From an uncultured Eubacteriales bacterium (GTDB lineage Bacteria > Bacillota > Clostridia > Oscillospirales > Acutalibacteraceae), in the NCBI GenBank assembly GCA_934464615.1, contig CAKSKA010000010.1, forward strand, positions 1-64,000: a DNA stretch of 64,000 bases, in the 5' to 3' direction. Positions 45,112 through 53,591 of the stretch are shown piece after piece. The first letter of the stretch is position 1. Every line of letters starts with the position of its first letter. The position numbers and the translations under genes are program-made. A model generated the notes under the pieces. It had not been told where the DNA came from and did not search any database. It saw only the letters and a list, made by a program, of their open reading frames with translations.

Positions 45112-45753
45112 ATGAATTTTTGCTATAATTGCGGAAAGAAATTATTGAACGGAGCTAATTTTTGCGACAATTGCGGGGCAAAGGTCGGCAATTTTGCGGA
45201 AATGCCGAAAGCAACCGTAAATACAACGGCTGCGGTACAGGCGGCACCGGTTGTAACACAGGCAGTTGTTGCCGCGCCGCAGGCAGTACCCGTTACGGCG
45301 ACTGTGCCCAAAAGCTCCAAGTCAAAAGGGTTAATGGCGCTTTTTATAGTTCTGGGTACAGTGGTATTGCTGGTGGCAACTGTTTTGTCCATCCTTTTTG
45401 TACCGCGCAATTTAAAAATGGAAAGCTTTAAAAAGGTGGACGTGGCAAGCATTATTTTAAGGTACGGATTACCGAACGACATGGAATATGGTGATACACC
45501 GGAAGATACGGATTTTATTTACGAGGGCAAAGTTAAATTTTACGGAATTCCGGTGGAAAAGTTAGTTATAAACATGCATGAAGAGAATTTTACGCTCTTT
45601 TTTGATGAAGACGATACCGAAAAAGTGGAACAAAAAATACGTCGCTATTGCGATTATGACAGAAATGTATTTAACGCTTGGTATAAATACAATTATAAAG
45701 ATTTGGAAATTACTACGTCCGACGGTTACGAGTATGTGTCTATAGACTATTGA
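45112..45753 (+). CDS. Zinc-ribbon protein with one TM helix and extracytoplasmic domain
   Basis: In this 213-residue protein a zinc ribbon (FCYNCGKKL, FCDNCGAK) occupies residues 1-26, then an Ala/Val/Pro-rich linker and one TM helix near residues 73-97 (LMALFIVLGTVVLLVATVLSILFV). The C-terminal about 115 residues (KKVDVASIILRYGLP onward) are soluble and match nothing I recognise. It is likely a membrane-anchored sensor or assembly factor. ATG at 45112 is 5 bp after TGGGGG. Its presumed terminator downstream is split by inserted repeats at 45780-46081. Confidence 0.7.
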   Translation: MNFCYNCGKKLLNGANFCDNCGAKVGNFAEMPKATVNTTAAVQAAPVVTQAVVAAPQAVPVTATVPKSSKSKGLMALFIVLGTVVLLVATVLSILFVPRNLKMESFKKVDVASIILRYGLPNDMEYGDTPEDTDFIYEGKVKFYGIPVEKLVINMHEENFTLFFDEDDTEKVEQKIRRYCDYDRNVFNAWYKYNYKDLEITTSDGYEYVSIDY

Positions 45754-45779
45754 TAATAAATATTAAACTCCTTCGGTTA

Positions 45780-45806
45780 GTGTGACAGGTTCGAGTCCTG
45801 TCACAC
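45780..45806. repeat. 27-bp solo palindrome shaped like a tRNA T-arm
   Basis: Ten-base arms GTGTGACAGG and CCTGTCACAC flank loop TTCGAGT. TA lies on both sides (45778-45779, 45807-45808). The inner GG-TTCGAGT-CC fits the tRNA T-arm consensus exactly. There is no anticodon or acceptor around it, so it is not a tRNA. Confidence 0.85.
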
Positions 45807-45808
45807 TA

Positions 45809-46081
45809 GGCAAACGATAATAATCCGAACCCGCCTAAAATAGCGTATTTTCGGCGTATTTTAACTTGTCGTCTTTGTGAGGCGTCAGCCTCACTGCATT
45901 CTCCGCATAAAACTCCACTCGAAAATCAGCTCATTTTAGGTCGTTGATTTTTATGCTTGGCAGATTTTTATGCAGAGCGAGGCAAAAACGCAGTTAATCC
46001 TGTCGGATTAACGAGTATTTTAACATGGCTATGTGAAAAATCTGTCGCCTAAAAACGGGTTCGGATTTATTATCGCTTGCC
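45809..46081. mobile_element. MITE family 1, second full copy (273 bp)
   Basis: Same length as, and nearly identical to, 35234-35506. Its right end GCTTGCC matches the other copy, while the left end has GGCAAAC (one change). TA flanks are at 45807-45808 (shared with the palindrome to its left) and 46082-46083. It ends about 34 bp upstream of the promoter of the Tim44-like gene. Confidence 0.85.
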
Positions 46082-46114
46082 TACAGTCGGGGGAGTTTTG
46101 TTTTTAAACCGCCA

Positions 46115-46143
46115 TTGACCGAATAAATTAAATATGGTACAAT
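46115..46143 (+). promoter_or_regulatory. Promoter of the Tim44-like gene
   Basis: TTGACC (46115-46120), 17 bp, then TACAAT (46138-46143) with an extended TGG. The promoter is intact although the gene is broken. Confidence 0.7.
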
Positions 46144-46177
46144 ACTGAAGTGTAACAGTTTAGTGGGGGTTTGGGTA

Positions 46178-47239
46178 TTGAAAAAAACAATACGGATCTT
46201 TTCGGCGTTTTTAATTGTTTTCGTTTTTCTCTGCTCGGCAATAAGCACGGTGTATGCGGCTGATAACGGAATGCATGCGGCGTATTATGTAACTGATTTA
46301 CGCGCAGGCGGAGGCGGTGGCTCCGGCGGAGGAGGCAGCGGTGGCGGTGCAAGCCACGGAGGAGGCGGTGCGCACGGACCGGGAAATCGCGGTACACCGT
46401 TGTCGGAGCTGATAAATGCAATTGGTTTTCTTGCAGTTGCGTCTGGCGGGGCGATATTGTTTAAAGTAAAAATCCTTAAAAGTTCGTTTAAAACAAAAAA
46501 ACTTTTAAAGATGCTTGAAAATAGGGACTCGGCCTGGAAATATAAAGATTTAATAAATACTGTCCGCAAGTCGTATTTTTCCATACAAAAATCCTGGAGC
46601 AACATGGATATGTCGCCGTCCGAGGAATATATGTCGGATGAGTTGTTTGAACAGTTCCAAACAAAACTTAATTGGATGCGTTATCATAGTGTGACAGGAC
46701 TCGAACCTGTCACGCCTACGAAACAAAATTTTGCATAATACATTGCCTCAAAACTTGAAATACGGCAGTATTCCTGCGTTTTATCGGCTTCGTCTTATAA
46801 CAAAATTTTTAGTTTCGATAGGTTAAAAGTTTCTGCCGTCGAATTTTATATTCGGCGAAGCGAGAAATTTGCAGCAAGGCTGACGCCTTGCAAAAATAAA
46901 CGCAAAGCCGCAATCTAAAAGGCGGCGAGCGAAACCGCGGCAGGTTCGAGCCCTTGTCACACTAATCGCCAAAACGTGCTTAAAAAAATCAAATTACTGG
47001 AATTTGAGCCGGTATCGGTGCATGATGACAGGGACGATACCAAGGATTGCGCATGGTTTTACATAAGGGGAAGTATGGTTGATTACACGATTGATACATA
47101 CACAGGCTTTAAAACGCAGGGAAGTAATCGTGCAACACGGTTTGTTGAGTATTGGCAGTACAAAAGACAGGACGGTAAATGGGTGCTTAGTAAGATTCTT
47201 CAAAAGGACGAATCCGATAAAATTCCGTTTACCGAATAG
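46178..47239 (+). pseudogene. Tim44-like membrane protein gene interrupted by MITE family 2
   Basis: The first part (46178-46688) encodes a signal peptide or TM (IFSAFLIVFVFLCSAI), a Gly-rich stretch, a second TM near residue 90, and the start of a Tim44-like domain (RDSAWKYKDLINTVR, MSPSEEYMSDELFEQF) up to NWMRYH. The frame then runs into a 274-bp repeat and stops. The rest (46965-47239) continues VLKKIKLLEFEPVSVHD and FVEYWQYKRQDGKWVLSKILQKDE. Removing the repeat plus one TA gives R-Y-H-N-R-Q-N-V-L-K-K in frame, so the gene was whole before insertion. The start is TTG 46178 after GGGGG. A truncated product of about 187 residues may still be made. Confidence 0.88.
46689..46962. mobile_element. 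MITE family 2 (274 bp), inserted in the Tim44-like gene
   Basis: The ends GTGTGACAGG and CCTTGTCACAC are inverted repeats, and each end is itself a T-arm-like hairpin (left loop ACTCGAA at 46699-46705, right loop TTCGAGC at 46945-46951), facing opposite ways. TA flanks both ends (46687-46688, 46963-46964). The interior has no ORF. Its last 81 bp recur at 35151-35231. Confidence 0.85.
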
Positions 47240-47250
47240 GAGGAAATATA

Positions 47251-47520
47251 ATGAAAGCAGTTATAAGTGTTATAGGCAAGGATAAAGTAGGCATATTGGC
47301 GGCAGTTTCCGCAAAATGCGCGGAAAATTCGGTTAATATTATAGATGTTTCCCAAACGGTTATGCAGGGAATGTTTACTATGATAATGTTAACCGATATT
47401 TCGGAAATCAGCGTTAATTTCGGCGATTTTGCCGAGCTTATGAAAAATTACGGAAAAGAAATAGGCATGGATATAAGGGTAATGCATGAAGATATATTCA
47501 ACGCCATGCATAGAATATAA
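47251..47520 (+). CDS. ACT-domain protein (UPF0237)
   Basis: The 89-residue ACT-domain protein begins KAVISVIGKDKVGILAAVSAKCAENSVNIIDVSQTV, which has the Gly-rich ligand-binding loop typical of UPF0237. It presumably binds a small molecule, often an amino acid, and regulates a partner. The partner is likely the UPF0210 protein encoded 12 bp downstream, since this gene pair is widely conserved in Firmicutes. The start follows AGGAGG. It begins 11 bp after the end of the broken Tim44-like gene, so its expression may have been affected by the insertion. Confidence 0.88.
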   Translation: MKAVISVIGKDKVGILAAVSAKCAENSVNIIDVSQTVMQGMFTMIMLTDISEISVNFGDFAELMKNYGKEIGMDIRVMHEDIFNAMHRI

Positions 47521-47532
47521 CGGTGATGTATT

Positions 47533-48891
47533 ATGTTTAACAGCAATGAAATACTTGAAACAATAAAGATGATATCCGAGGAACACTTGGATATACGCAC
47601 CGTTACTATGGGAATATCCTTGCTTGACTGCATAAGCGAGGACATAGACACGGCGTGTGATAAAATATACGAAAAAATAACACGTGTTGCAAAGGATCAC
47701 GTTAAGGTTTGCAACGAGATAGAGAAAGAATACGGAATTCCGATAATAAATAAAAGAATTGCAGTGACGCCTGTAGCAATGCTTGCGGCCGCTTGCAAAA
47801 ATGAAGATCCGGTAAAATTTGCGCTCGCTCTCGAAAAAAGCGCAAAAGCGGTAGGAGTTAATTTTATAGGCGGTTATTCTGCGCTTGTACAAAAAGGCTT
47901 TTCGGCAGGGGACAGAGAACTTATAGAAAGCATACCGCGCGCCCTTGCACAAACACAGCACCTTTGCGCCTCGGTAAATGTAGGCTCAACTAAGGCAGGC
48001 ATAAATTTAGATGCGGTTAGCCTTATGGGTAAAGTGGTAAGGGAAGCTGCCGAGATTACGGCGGATAACAGTTGTTTCGGTCCGGCAAAACTTGTTGTGC
48101 TTTGCAACGCACCGGAGGATAATCCGTTTATGGCAGGCGCTTTTCACGGTGTGGGAGAGCCTGACTGTGTTATAAACGTCGGCGTTTCCGGACCGGGTGT
48201 TGTAAAGGCGGCGCTTGAAAAATCAAAAGGACTTAATATTACCGAGGTTGCCGACCTTATTAAACGCACGGCATTTAAAATCACCCGTATGGGACAGATA
48301 GTCGGCAGGGCGGCGTCGGAAAGACTCGGCGTTCCTTTCGGCATAGTGGATTTGTCCTTGGCACCGACACCTGCGGTAGGGGACTCGGTTGCGAGAATAC
48401 TTGAGGAAATAGGACTTGAAAACTGCGGCGCATGCGGCACCACGGCAGCGCTTGCAATGCTTAACGATGCCGTTAAAAAAGGCGGCGTAATGGCGTCAAG
48501 CAAAATCGGCGGATTGTCCGGCGCATTTATACCGGTAACAGAGGACGAGGGTATGATAGCCGCCGCAACCGACGGACATTTGTGCATTGAAAAATTAGAA
48601 GCCATGACGGCGGTATGTTCCGTAGGACTTGATATGATAGTAATACCCGGTGATACACCGGCGGATGTAATATCGGCAATAATCGCCGATGAAGCCGCAA
48701 TAGGTATGATAAATTCAAAAACCACTGCGGTAAGGGTTATACCCGCAATCGGCAAAAAAGCCGGCGACAGCCTTAACTTCGGCGGACTTTTCGGCAGCGG
48801 ACCGGTAATGAGGGTAAATACTTCCTCTCCGCACAAATTTATTTCCCGCGGCGGTCAGATACCCGCCCCAATGCAAAGCATTAAAAACTGA
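47533..48891 (+). CDS. UPF0210 (PFL/DUF711) family protein
   Basis: The 452-residue member of UPF0210 has [22 protein letters not shown] at the start, [12 protein letters not shown] near 118, [20 protein letters not shown] near 203, and [30 protein letters not shown] near 260. The fold resembles pyruvate formate-lyase, but the glycyl-radical motif is absent and no function is proven. It pairs with the ACT protein upstream. The stop region overlaps the converging dipeptidase ORF by 11 bp only because a palindrome extended the latter. Confidence 0.9.
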   Translation: MFNSNEILETIKMISEEHLDIRTVTMGISLLDCISEDIDTACDKIYEKITRVAKDHVKVCNEIEKEYGIPIINKRIAVTPVAMLAAACKNEDPVKFALALEKSAKAVGVNFIGGYSALVQKGFSAGDRELIESIPRALAQTQHLCASVNVGSTKAGINLDAVSLMGKVVREAAEITADNSCFGPAKLVVLCNAPEDNPFMAGAFHGVGEPDCVINVGVSGPGVVKAALEKSKGLNITEVADLIKRTAFKITRMGQIVGRAASERLGVPFGIVDLSLAPTPAVGDSVARILEEIGLENCGACGTTAALAMLNDAVKKGGVMASSKIGGLSGAFIPVTEDEGMIAAATDGHLCIEKLEAMTAVCSVGLDMIVIPGDTPADVISAIIADEAAIGMINSKTTAVRVIPAIGKKAGDSLNFGGLFGSGPVMRVNTSSPHKFISRGGQIPAPMQSIKN

Positions 48892-49858
48892 TTGTATTGC
48901 GGTTATTTAGCGTGACAGGTTCGTGTCCTGTCACGCTAAGCAGCCGCAACGCGTTTTTATAACATACCTTTTCGGCATAATCACTGCCGAGGCGGACGCT
49001 TAACATATCGGCTATATCCTGCATTGCACAAAAGCCGTTAAAGTCAAGCGGATATTCAAATCCGTCAAAATCACTGCCGAGGGCTGCCGTGCCGTCTCCG
49101 GCAGTGTTTTTTATGTAAAGGGCATGGCGCACTATATCGGAAATTCGGGTGGGGTGTTTACCGCCGTTTGCAAATACACCGTAAAAATTTATTCCCGCAA
49201 CACATCCGCGGTCTCCCATAACTTTAAGCTGTGCGTCGGTAAGATTTCTTGAGTTTGCAACCAACGAATACGCGCCGCTGTGGGAAGCAAAAAACGGTTT
49301 TTTGTAAATGTCGGCCAAATCGAAAAATCCGCCCGTATTCATATGTGAAACATCGGGTATTATGTTTGTATAATTAAGCCGATATACAAATTCCCTGCCG
49401 AAAGGCGTAAGCGGAGCATCTGGGTTTTGTGTGTCGCTGTGGCTTGAAGATATGCAGTTGTTATTGTTCCACACGGGTGCGGCAATCCGCACTCTCATAT
49501 CTTCAAGTATTTTTATTTTATTTATGTCGCCGTTTAAAAATCCGCAGTTTTCTATGGTAAGCATTGCCGAAATTTTGACGTTTTGTTTGTTCTTTAAAAT
49601 ATCATCCGCGTTTTCGGCAAATGCAATGCGGCGTCCGTACTTCTTAAGTATATCCTTAAAAATGCTGTATTTTCGTACTATATATGCGTCTTTGTCGGGT
49701 ACGGCGTCGTTTATAAAAATTGCAAAGCATTGGCACAAACTGCCGCCTTTTTCCAATTTTTCAAGATTTATATGACCGTCGTACTTTTCAAAATCGGCGG
49801 CACTGTCAAGTTCGTTTAAAGTATCGCAATGTAAATCAATAATATCCGTAATTATCAC
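48881..49858 (-). CDS. Membrane-dipeptidase-like M19 peptidase, C terminus altered by a palindrome insertion
   Basis: The 325-residue enzyme of the renal dipeptidase family cleaves dipeptides. Zinc and active-site motifs are present: DLHCDTLNE at residues 8-16, TIENCGF near 101, [13 protein letters not shown] near 168, FASHSGA near 190, and LGSDFDGFE near 262. No signal peptide is present, so it is cytosolic. The last 17 residues (SVTGHEPVT...) are encoded by, or lie beyond, a 27-bp TA-flanked palindrome at 48910-48936. Without it the frame would end ALRLLK-stop. The start is GTG at 49858 with a weak ribosome site. Confidence 0.88.
   Translation of the reverse strand: MIITDIIDLHCDTLNELDSAADFEKYDGHINLEKLEKGGSLCQCFAIFINDAVPDKDAYIVRKYSIFKDILKKYGRRIAFAENADDILKNKQNVKISAMLTIENCGFLNGDINKIKILEDMRVRIAAPVWNNNNCISSSHSDTQNPDAPLTPFGREFVYRLNYTNIIPDVSHMNTGGFFDLADIYKKPFFASHSGAYSLVANSRNLTDAQLKVMGDRGCVAGINFYGVFANGGKHPTRISDIVRHALYIKNTAGDGTAALGSDFDGFEYPLDFNGFCAMQDIADMLSVRLGSDYAEKVCYKNALRLLSVTGHEPVTLNNRNTISF
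48910..48936. repeat. 27-bp solo T-arm-like palindrome inside the M19 peptidase 3' end
   Basis: Arms GCGTGACAGG and CCTGTCACGC flank loop TTCGTGT, with TA on both sides (48908-48909, 48937-48938). The outer pair is C-G rather than T-A as in the 45.8-kb copy, a compensatory change. Taking out the palindrome and one TA recreates a TAA stop for the peptidase gene. Confidence 0.85.
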
Positions 49859-49876
49859 CCATTACAGTATATAAAA

Positions 49877-49904
49877 AGGACCTGTGTTTTAAAACACAGG
49901 TCCT
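49877..49904 (-). terminator. Terminator of thrS
   Basis: A perfect 14-bp palindromic stem, AGGACCTGTGTTTT, is followed on the minus strand by TTTTTATA, just after the thrS stop. Confidence 0.85.
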
Positions 49905-49910
49905 GAAAAT

Positions 49911-51851
49911 TTACTTAATTACTTTTGTTTTTACTTCGTCAAGAGCCATGCTGAGATAATCGTCAACACTCATGCTGCCCATATCTCCGTTTTCGCCCCT
50001 GCGCCTTACCGAAACGGTATTGCTTTCAACCTCATTATCGCCGACAACCAGCATATAAGGTACTTTTTGCAGTCTTGCTTCACGGATTTTATATCCGATT
50101 TTCTCGTTTCTGTCGTCAAGTTCAACACGGAGTCCGTTTTCTTCAAGTTTACGCTTAACTTCGTAAGCATAATCTAAGTGACGGTCGGCAATCGGTAAAA
50201 GTTTTACCTGCACGGGTGCCAACCACATCGGAAAAGCACCTGCATATTTTTCAATAAGCAACGCCAGCGTACGCTCGTAACAACCGATTGATGTACGGTG
50301 TATAATGTACGGATTTTTCTTTGAGCCGTCTTTGTCGGTATATTCCATTCCGAATTTTTCGGCTAACATCTGATCGATTTGTATGGTAATAAGCGTATCT
50401 TCCTTGCCGTGAACATTCTTTATCTGGATGTCAAGTTTCGGTCCGTAGAAAGCAGCCTCGCCTATGCCGATTTTGTAAGGTATCTGCAAATGGTCGAGTA
50501 TTTTTTGCATAACGCCCTGTGCTTCATCCCATTGCTCAGGCGTGCCGATGTATTTATTCCTGTCGTTAGGATCCCATTGGGAGAATCTGTAGGACACATC
50601 GCCGTCAAGACCTAAAGTTTTAAGCATAAAGTTTGTAAGTTCCAAACAATGCCTGAACTCGCCCTCAAGCTGATCCGGCGTGCACATAAGGTGTCCCTCG
50701 GAAATAGTAAACTGACGCACACGGATAAGTCCGTGCATTTCACCGCTGTCTTCGTTACGGAACAATGTTGAAGTTTCATTGTATCTTATCGGCAAATCTC
50801 TGTAAGAACGCGGTCTGTTAAGATATGCTTGATACTGGAACGGGCAGGTCATAGGTCTTAAGGCAAAACATTCTTTGCTGTCGTCCGCGGGATCACCTAT
50901 TACAAACATTCCGTCAAGGTAGTGGTCCCAGTGACCTGATATTTTATAAAGATCGCTTTTTGCCATAAGCGGAGTTTTTGTAAGCTGCCAGCCGCGTTTC
51001 TGCTCCTCGTCTTCCACAAAGCGCTGCAAAAGCTGGATTACACGCGCGCCTTTGGGCAGCATTATCGGCAATCCCTGACCGACAATATCGCTTGTGGTAA
51101 ACAGTTCAAGTTCTCTGCCGAGTTTGTTGTGGTCGCGTTTTTTTGCTTCCGCGGCGGCGGCAAGGTATTCATCAAGAACCGCCTGCTTTTCAAATGCGGT
51201 ACCGTAAATTCTGCAAAGCATTTTTTTGCTTGCGTCACCGCGCCAATAAGCGCCTGTTGCCGATGTCAGTTTAAACGCCTTTACCGCGCCCGTACTCATA
51301 AGATGCGGGCCTGCGCAAAGGTCGGTAAATTCGCCTTGTTTATAAAGGCTTATAACCGAGTCTTCGGGCAAATCTTTAATAAGTTCAACCTTGTAAGGCT
51401 CGTCTTTTTCTTCAAAAAACTCAATAGCCTTTGCTCTCTCCATTGTCAGTTTTTCAATGGGCAGGTTTTCTTTTACTATTTTTTTCATTTCCGCCTCTAT
51501 TTTTGCAAGGTCGTCGGGCGTAAATTTGTTTTCTATGTCAATATCGTAATAAAATCCCTCATCAATGGCAGGGCCTATTGCAAGGTGAGCCTGCGGATAA
51601 AGTCTTTTTACTGCCTGCGCCAGTATATGAGAGGCGGTATGGCGGAATGTACGTCTGCCGTATTCGCTGTCAAATCCCAAGATTTTAACATCGTCGCCGT
51701 CGTGTAAAACTTCACGCAGTTCGCTGTCTTTGCCGTTTATGTTTGCGGCATAAGCGGTTTTTGAAAAACCGCCGCCGAGCGCTTTGACTGCGTCGAAAGC
51801 AGCAGCGCCGTTTTCAATTTCGCGCATATTGCCGTTAATTTTAATTTGCAT
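49911..51851 (-). CDS. thrS: Threonyl-tRNA synthetase
   Basis: The 646-residue class II synthetase has a TGS domain (1-62), an editing domain with HTASHILAQAVKRLYP and the later GPHLMSTG Zn/editing region, and a catalytic core with MTCPFQYQAY (zinc Cys), RYNETSTLFRNEDSGEMHGLIRVR (motif 2), HRTSIGCYERTLALLIE (motif 3). It ends in an anticodon-binding domain (VQVKLLPIADRHLDYA). The length is normal. The ATG follows AGGAGG. It is preceded by a Thr T-box leader and followed by a terminator, so it is a single-gene unit. Confidence 0.97.
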   Translation of the reverse strand: MQIKINGNMREIENGAAAFDAVKALGGGFSKTAYAANINGKDSELREVLHDGDDVKILGFDSEYGRRTFRHTASHILAQAVKRLYPQAHLAIGPAIDEGFYYDIDIENKFTPDDLAKIEAEMKKIVKENLPIEKLTMERAKAIEFFEEKDEPYKVELIKDLPEDSVISLYKQGEFTDLCAGPHLMSTGAVKAFKLTSATGAYWRGDASKKMLCRIYGTAFEKQAVLDEYLAAAAEAKKRDHNKLGRELELFTTSDIVGQGLPIMLPKGARVIQLLQRFVEDEEQKRGWQLTKTPLMAKSDLYKISGHWDHYLDGMFVIGDPADDSKECFALRPMTCPFQYQAYLNRPRSYRDLPIRYNETSTLFRNEDSGEMHGLIRVRQFTISEGHLMCTPDQLEGEFRHCLELTNFMLKTLGLDGDVSYRFSQWDPNDRNKYIGTPEQWDEAQGVMQKILDHLQIPYKIGIGEAAFYGPKLDIQIKNVHGKEDTLITIQIDQMLAEKFGMEYTDKDGSKKNPYIIHRTSIGCYERTLALLIEKYAGAFPMWLAPVQVKLLPIADRHLDYAYEVKRKLEENGLRVELDDRNEKIGYKIREARLQKVPYMLVVGDNEVESNTVSVRRRGENGDMGSMSVDDYLSMALDEVKTKVIK

Positions 51852-51878
51852 AACTTTTTCCTCCTGTAAAATAAAAAA

Positions 51879-52118
51879 CTCCGTCCCTTAAAAAAGGGAC
51901 GAAGTAATGTTTATAACTCCGCGGTTCCACCCAAATTGTACAAAAGTACCGCTTAAACGCCTATAACGGGGCTGCCGTTCCGGTTCGCCGGACACTCAAA
52001 GGCGGTGTTCGCTTAAAAACCGTTTGCGGCGGCTTTCAGCCGATGACCGTCGCTCTCTGATAACGTGTTTAAAAGTTACTGTCCTTATCAACGCTTTAAA
52101 ATGTATGCAGAACTTTTC
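51879..52118 (-). ncRNA. Thr T-box leader upstream of thrS
   Basis: On the minus strand, in order: AGAGAGCGACGG (stem I), a likely specifier ACC in CGAACACCGCC, the T-box GGGTGGAACCGCGGAG, and a terminator of ACTTCGTCCCTT with AAGGGACGGAGT followed by T. The bulge TGGA would pair with a tRNA ending TCCA, as expected for a tRNA-Thr with discriminator U. Confidence 0.92.
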
Positions 52119-52130
52119 TGCTACATTAAT

Positions 52131-52159
52131 ATGATATTACTGTTTTTTTATTTTGTCAA
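52131..52159 (-). promoter_or_regulatory. Promoter of the thrS T-box transcript
   Basis: On the minus strand, a perfect TTGACA (52154-52159) and TATCAT (52131-52136) have 17-bp spacing. It starts right after the stop of the FAD oxidoreductase gene. Confidence 0.7.
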
Positions 52160-52166
52160 GCAAAAT

Positions 52167-53549
52167 TTAGTTTTCGGTTTTGCCCGCCATATGATCCGCA
52201 ACGTAAAGTCCCATTGCGCCGCTTTGAGAAAGACCGCGTGTAATTCCGCTGCCGTCGCCTATCAAATACATACCGTCCATAATTTCAAAATGTCCGTTGT
52301 GTACGGGTTTTATGGAGTAGTATTTGTTTTCGCAGCCGTAAAGCAAAGTATCGTCATTGGCACATCCGGGCGCCACCTTATCAAGCGCATATATAGTTTC
52401 TATAATATTTGTAAGCGCGCGGTAAGGCATTACAACGGACAAATCTCCGGCGAAGGCTTTAAGTGTAGGAATAACGCTGTTTGCGGAAAGTCTGTGGTCG
52501 TTTGTACGTCTGCCGCGTATAAGGTCGCCGAAACGCTGAACTATAATGTTGCCTTCTCCCGCAAAGTTCATATTCTTGGCTATATTTATTGCATATTCCG
52601 TAGGCTTGTTAAAGTCGCCGGCAAAGTGTATGGAAGAGAGTATCGCAAAGTTGCAGTTGTCGGTCTTTTTCTCTTTTTCGGCAAACGAGTGACCGTTTGC
52701 GGTTATTACACCGCCGTTGTTTTCGGCAGATACAAGTCCGCCCTGATTGAAGCAGAACATTCTTGTCCTGTCCTCAAACGTTTTGGTACGGTAAAGAATT
52801 TTCGGCTCGTAAATCTTAGACGAAAACTCGCTCCATATAGCGTCCTTCATTTCAACGCGGACACCTATATCAACGGAATTTGCATTCATATGTATGCCGA
52901 ATTTATTGCAGATGTGCTTTACAAAATCCGCACCGCCGCGGCCGGTGGCAATAACAACCTTTTTGCCCTCAATAACCTGCTGTTCGCCTTTTTTCTCAAG
53001 CGTTACACGGTAACTGCCGTCAGTGCAGTCAATATCCGTACAGTCGGTAAGGGTTGTAAGTTCAACACCTTCATCGCTTAACAGATTTATTAAATGCTGC
53101 ATTGTCTTGAAATTCTTGTCTGTGCCTAAGTGGCGCACGTTCATATCAAGCAGTCTTAAATTGTTTTGCAGGCATTTAAGTTTTAATTCCTCGTTGGATT
53201 TATAAAGTTCGGGATAATCGTCGGAAAATTCATGTAAAATGCTGTCAACTTCATTAATATATTTCATTGCGGTGTATTCGCCGAGTTCGTCCCCCATGGT
53301 GCCGCCGTAAGCCGTACCGAGATTGAACTTACCGTCCGAAAATGCACCGGCACCGGCATATCCGCTTGTAATGCTGCATATTTTGCAGTGCATACACGGC
53401 TTGTTGTGACCTGCCGGACAATTGCGCTTTTCAAGTGAAAATCCGCGTTCCGCAATAATTATTTTTGCATCGGGGTTGTTTTTCTTTGCTTTATAGGCAG
53501 TCATAAGTCCGCCTATACCGCCGCCTATAATAATTAAGTCGTAAACCAT
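52167..53549 (-). CDS. NAD(P)/FAD-dependent oxidoreductase
   Basis: At 460 residues the FAD-binding N terminus is DLIIIGGGIGGLMTAYKAKK, and a second nucleotide segment is VVIATGRGGADFV near 195. A Cys-rich patch, CPAGHNKPCMHCKICSITSG (residues 42-61), probably binds an Fe-S or zinc site. C-terminal MYLIGDGSGITRGLSQSGAMG closes the FAD site. It belongs to a group of uncharacterised FAD-dependent dehydrogenases common in Firmicutes. The substrate is unknown. It has the same orientation as rpmB, with about 100 bp and a hairpin between them. Confidence 0.8.
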   Translation of the reverse strand: MVYDLIIIGGGIGGLMTAYKAKKNNPDAKIIIAERGFSLEKRNCPAGHNKPCMHCKICSITSGYAGAGAFSDGKFNLGTAYGGTMGDELGEYTAMKYINEVDSILHEFSDDYPELYKSNEELKLKCLQNNLRLLDMNVRHLGTDKNFKTMQHLINLLSDEGVELTTLTDCTDIDCTDGSYRVTLEKKGEQQVIEGKKVVIATGRGGADFVKHICNKFGIHMNANSVDIGVRVEMKDAIWSEFSSKIYEPKILYRTKTFEDRTRMFCFNQGGLVSAENNGGVITANGHSFAEKEKKTDNCNFAILSSIHFAGDFNKPTEYAINIAKNMNFAGEGNIIVQRFGDLIRGRRTNDHRLSANSVIPTLKAFAGDLSVVMPYRALTNIIETIYALDKVAPGCANDDTLLYGCENKYYSIKPVHNGHFEIMDGMYLIGDGSGITRGLSQSGAMGLYVADHMAGKTEN

Positions 53550-53591
53550 TTTAATAACTCCTTAATATTTTTTAAAAAATGGCAGAATATA

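Larger units (their letters stand above)
45765..46098 (+). terminator. Intrinsic terminator split by repeat insertions (reconstructed)
   Basis: AAACTCC (45765-45771) and GGAGTTT (46092-46098, followed by TGTTTTT) are complementary. If the TA-flanked repeats between 45780 and 46083 are removed, leaving one TA, these arms face each other across a 16-nt loop directly after the zinc-ribbon gene. This is an inference. Confidence 0.5.

Noticed and set aside
45806..46162. A small RNA or protein gene inside the 45.8-46.1 kb repeat
   Set aside because: No open frame of useful length, and a near-identical copy at 35.2 kb with TA flanks points to a mobile repeat instead.
35231..48940. Repeats considered as a CRISPR array
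   Set aside because: The copies are long, few, dispersed over 13 kb and lack regular spacers or cas genes.
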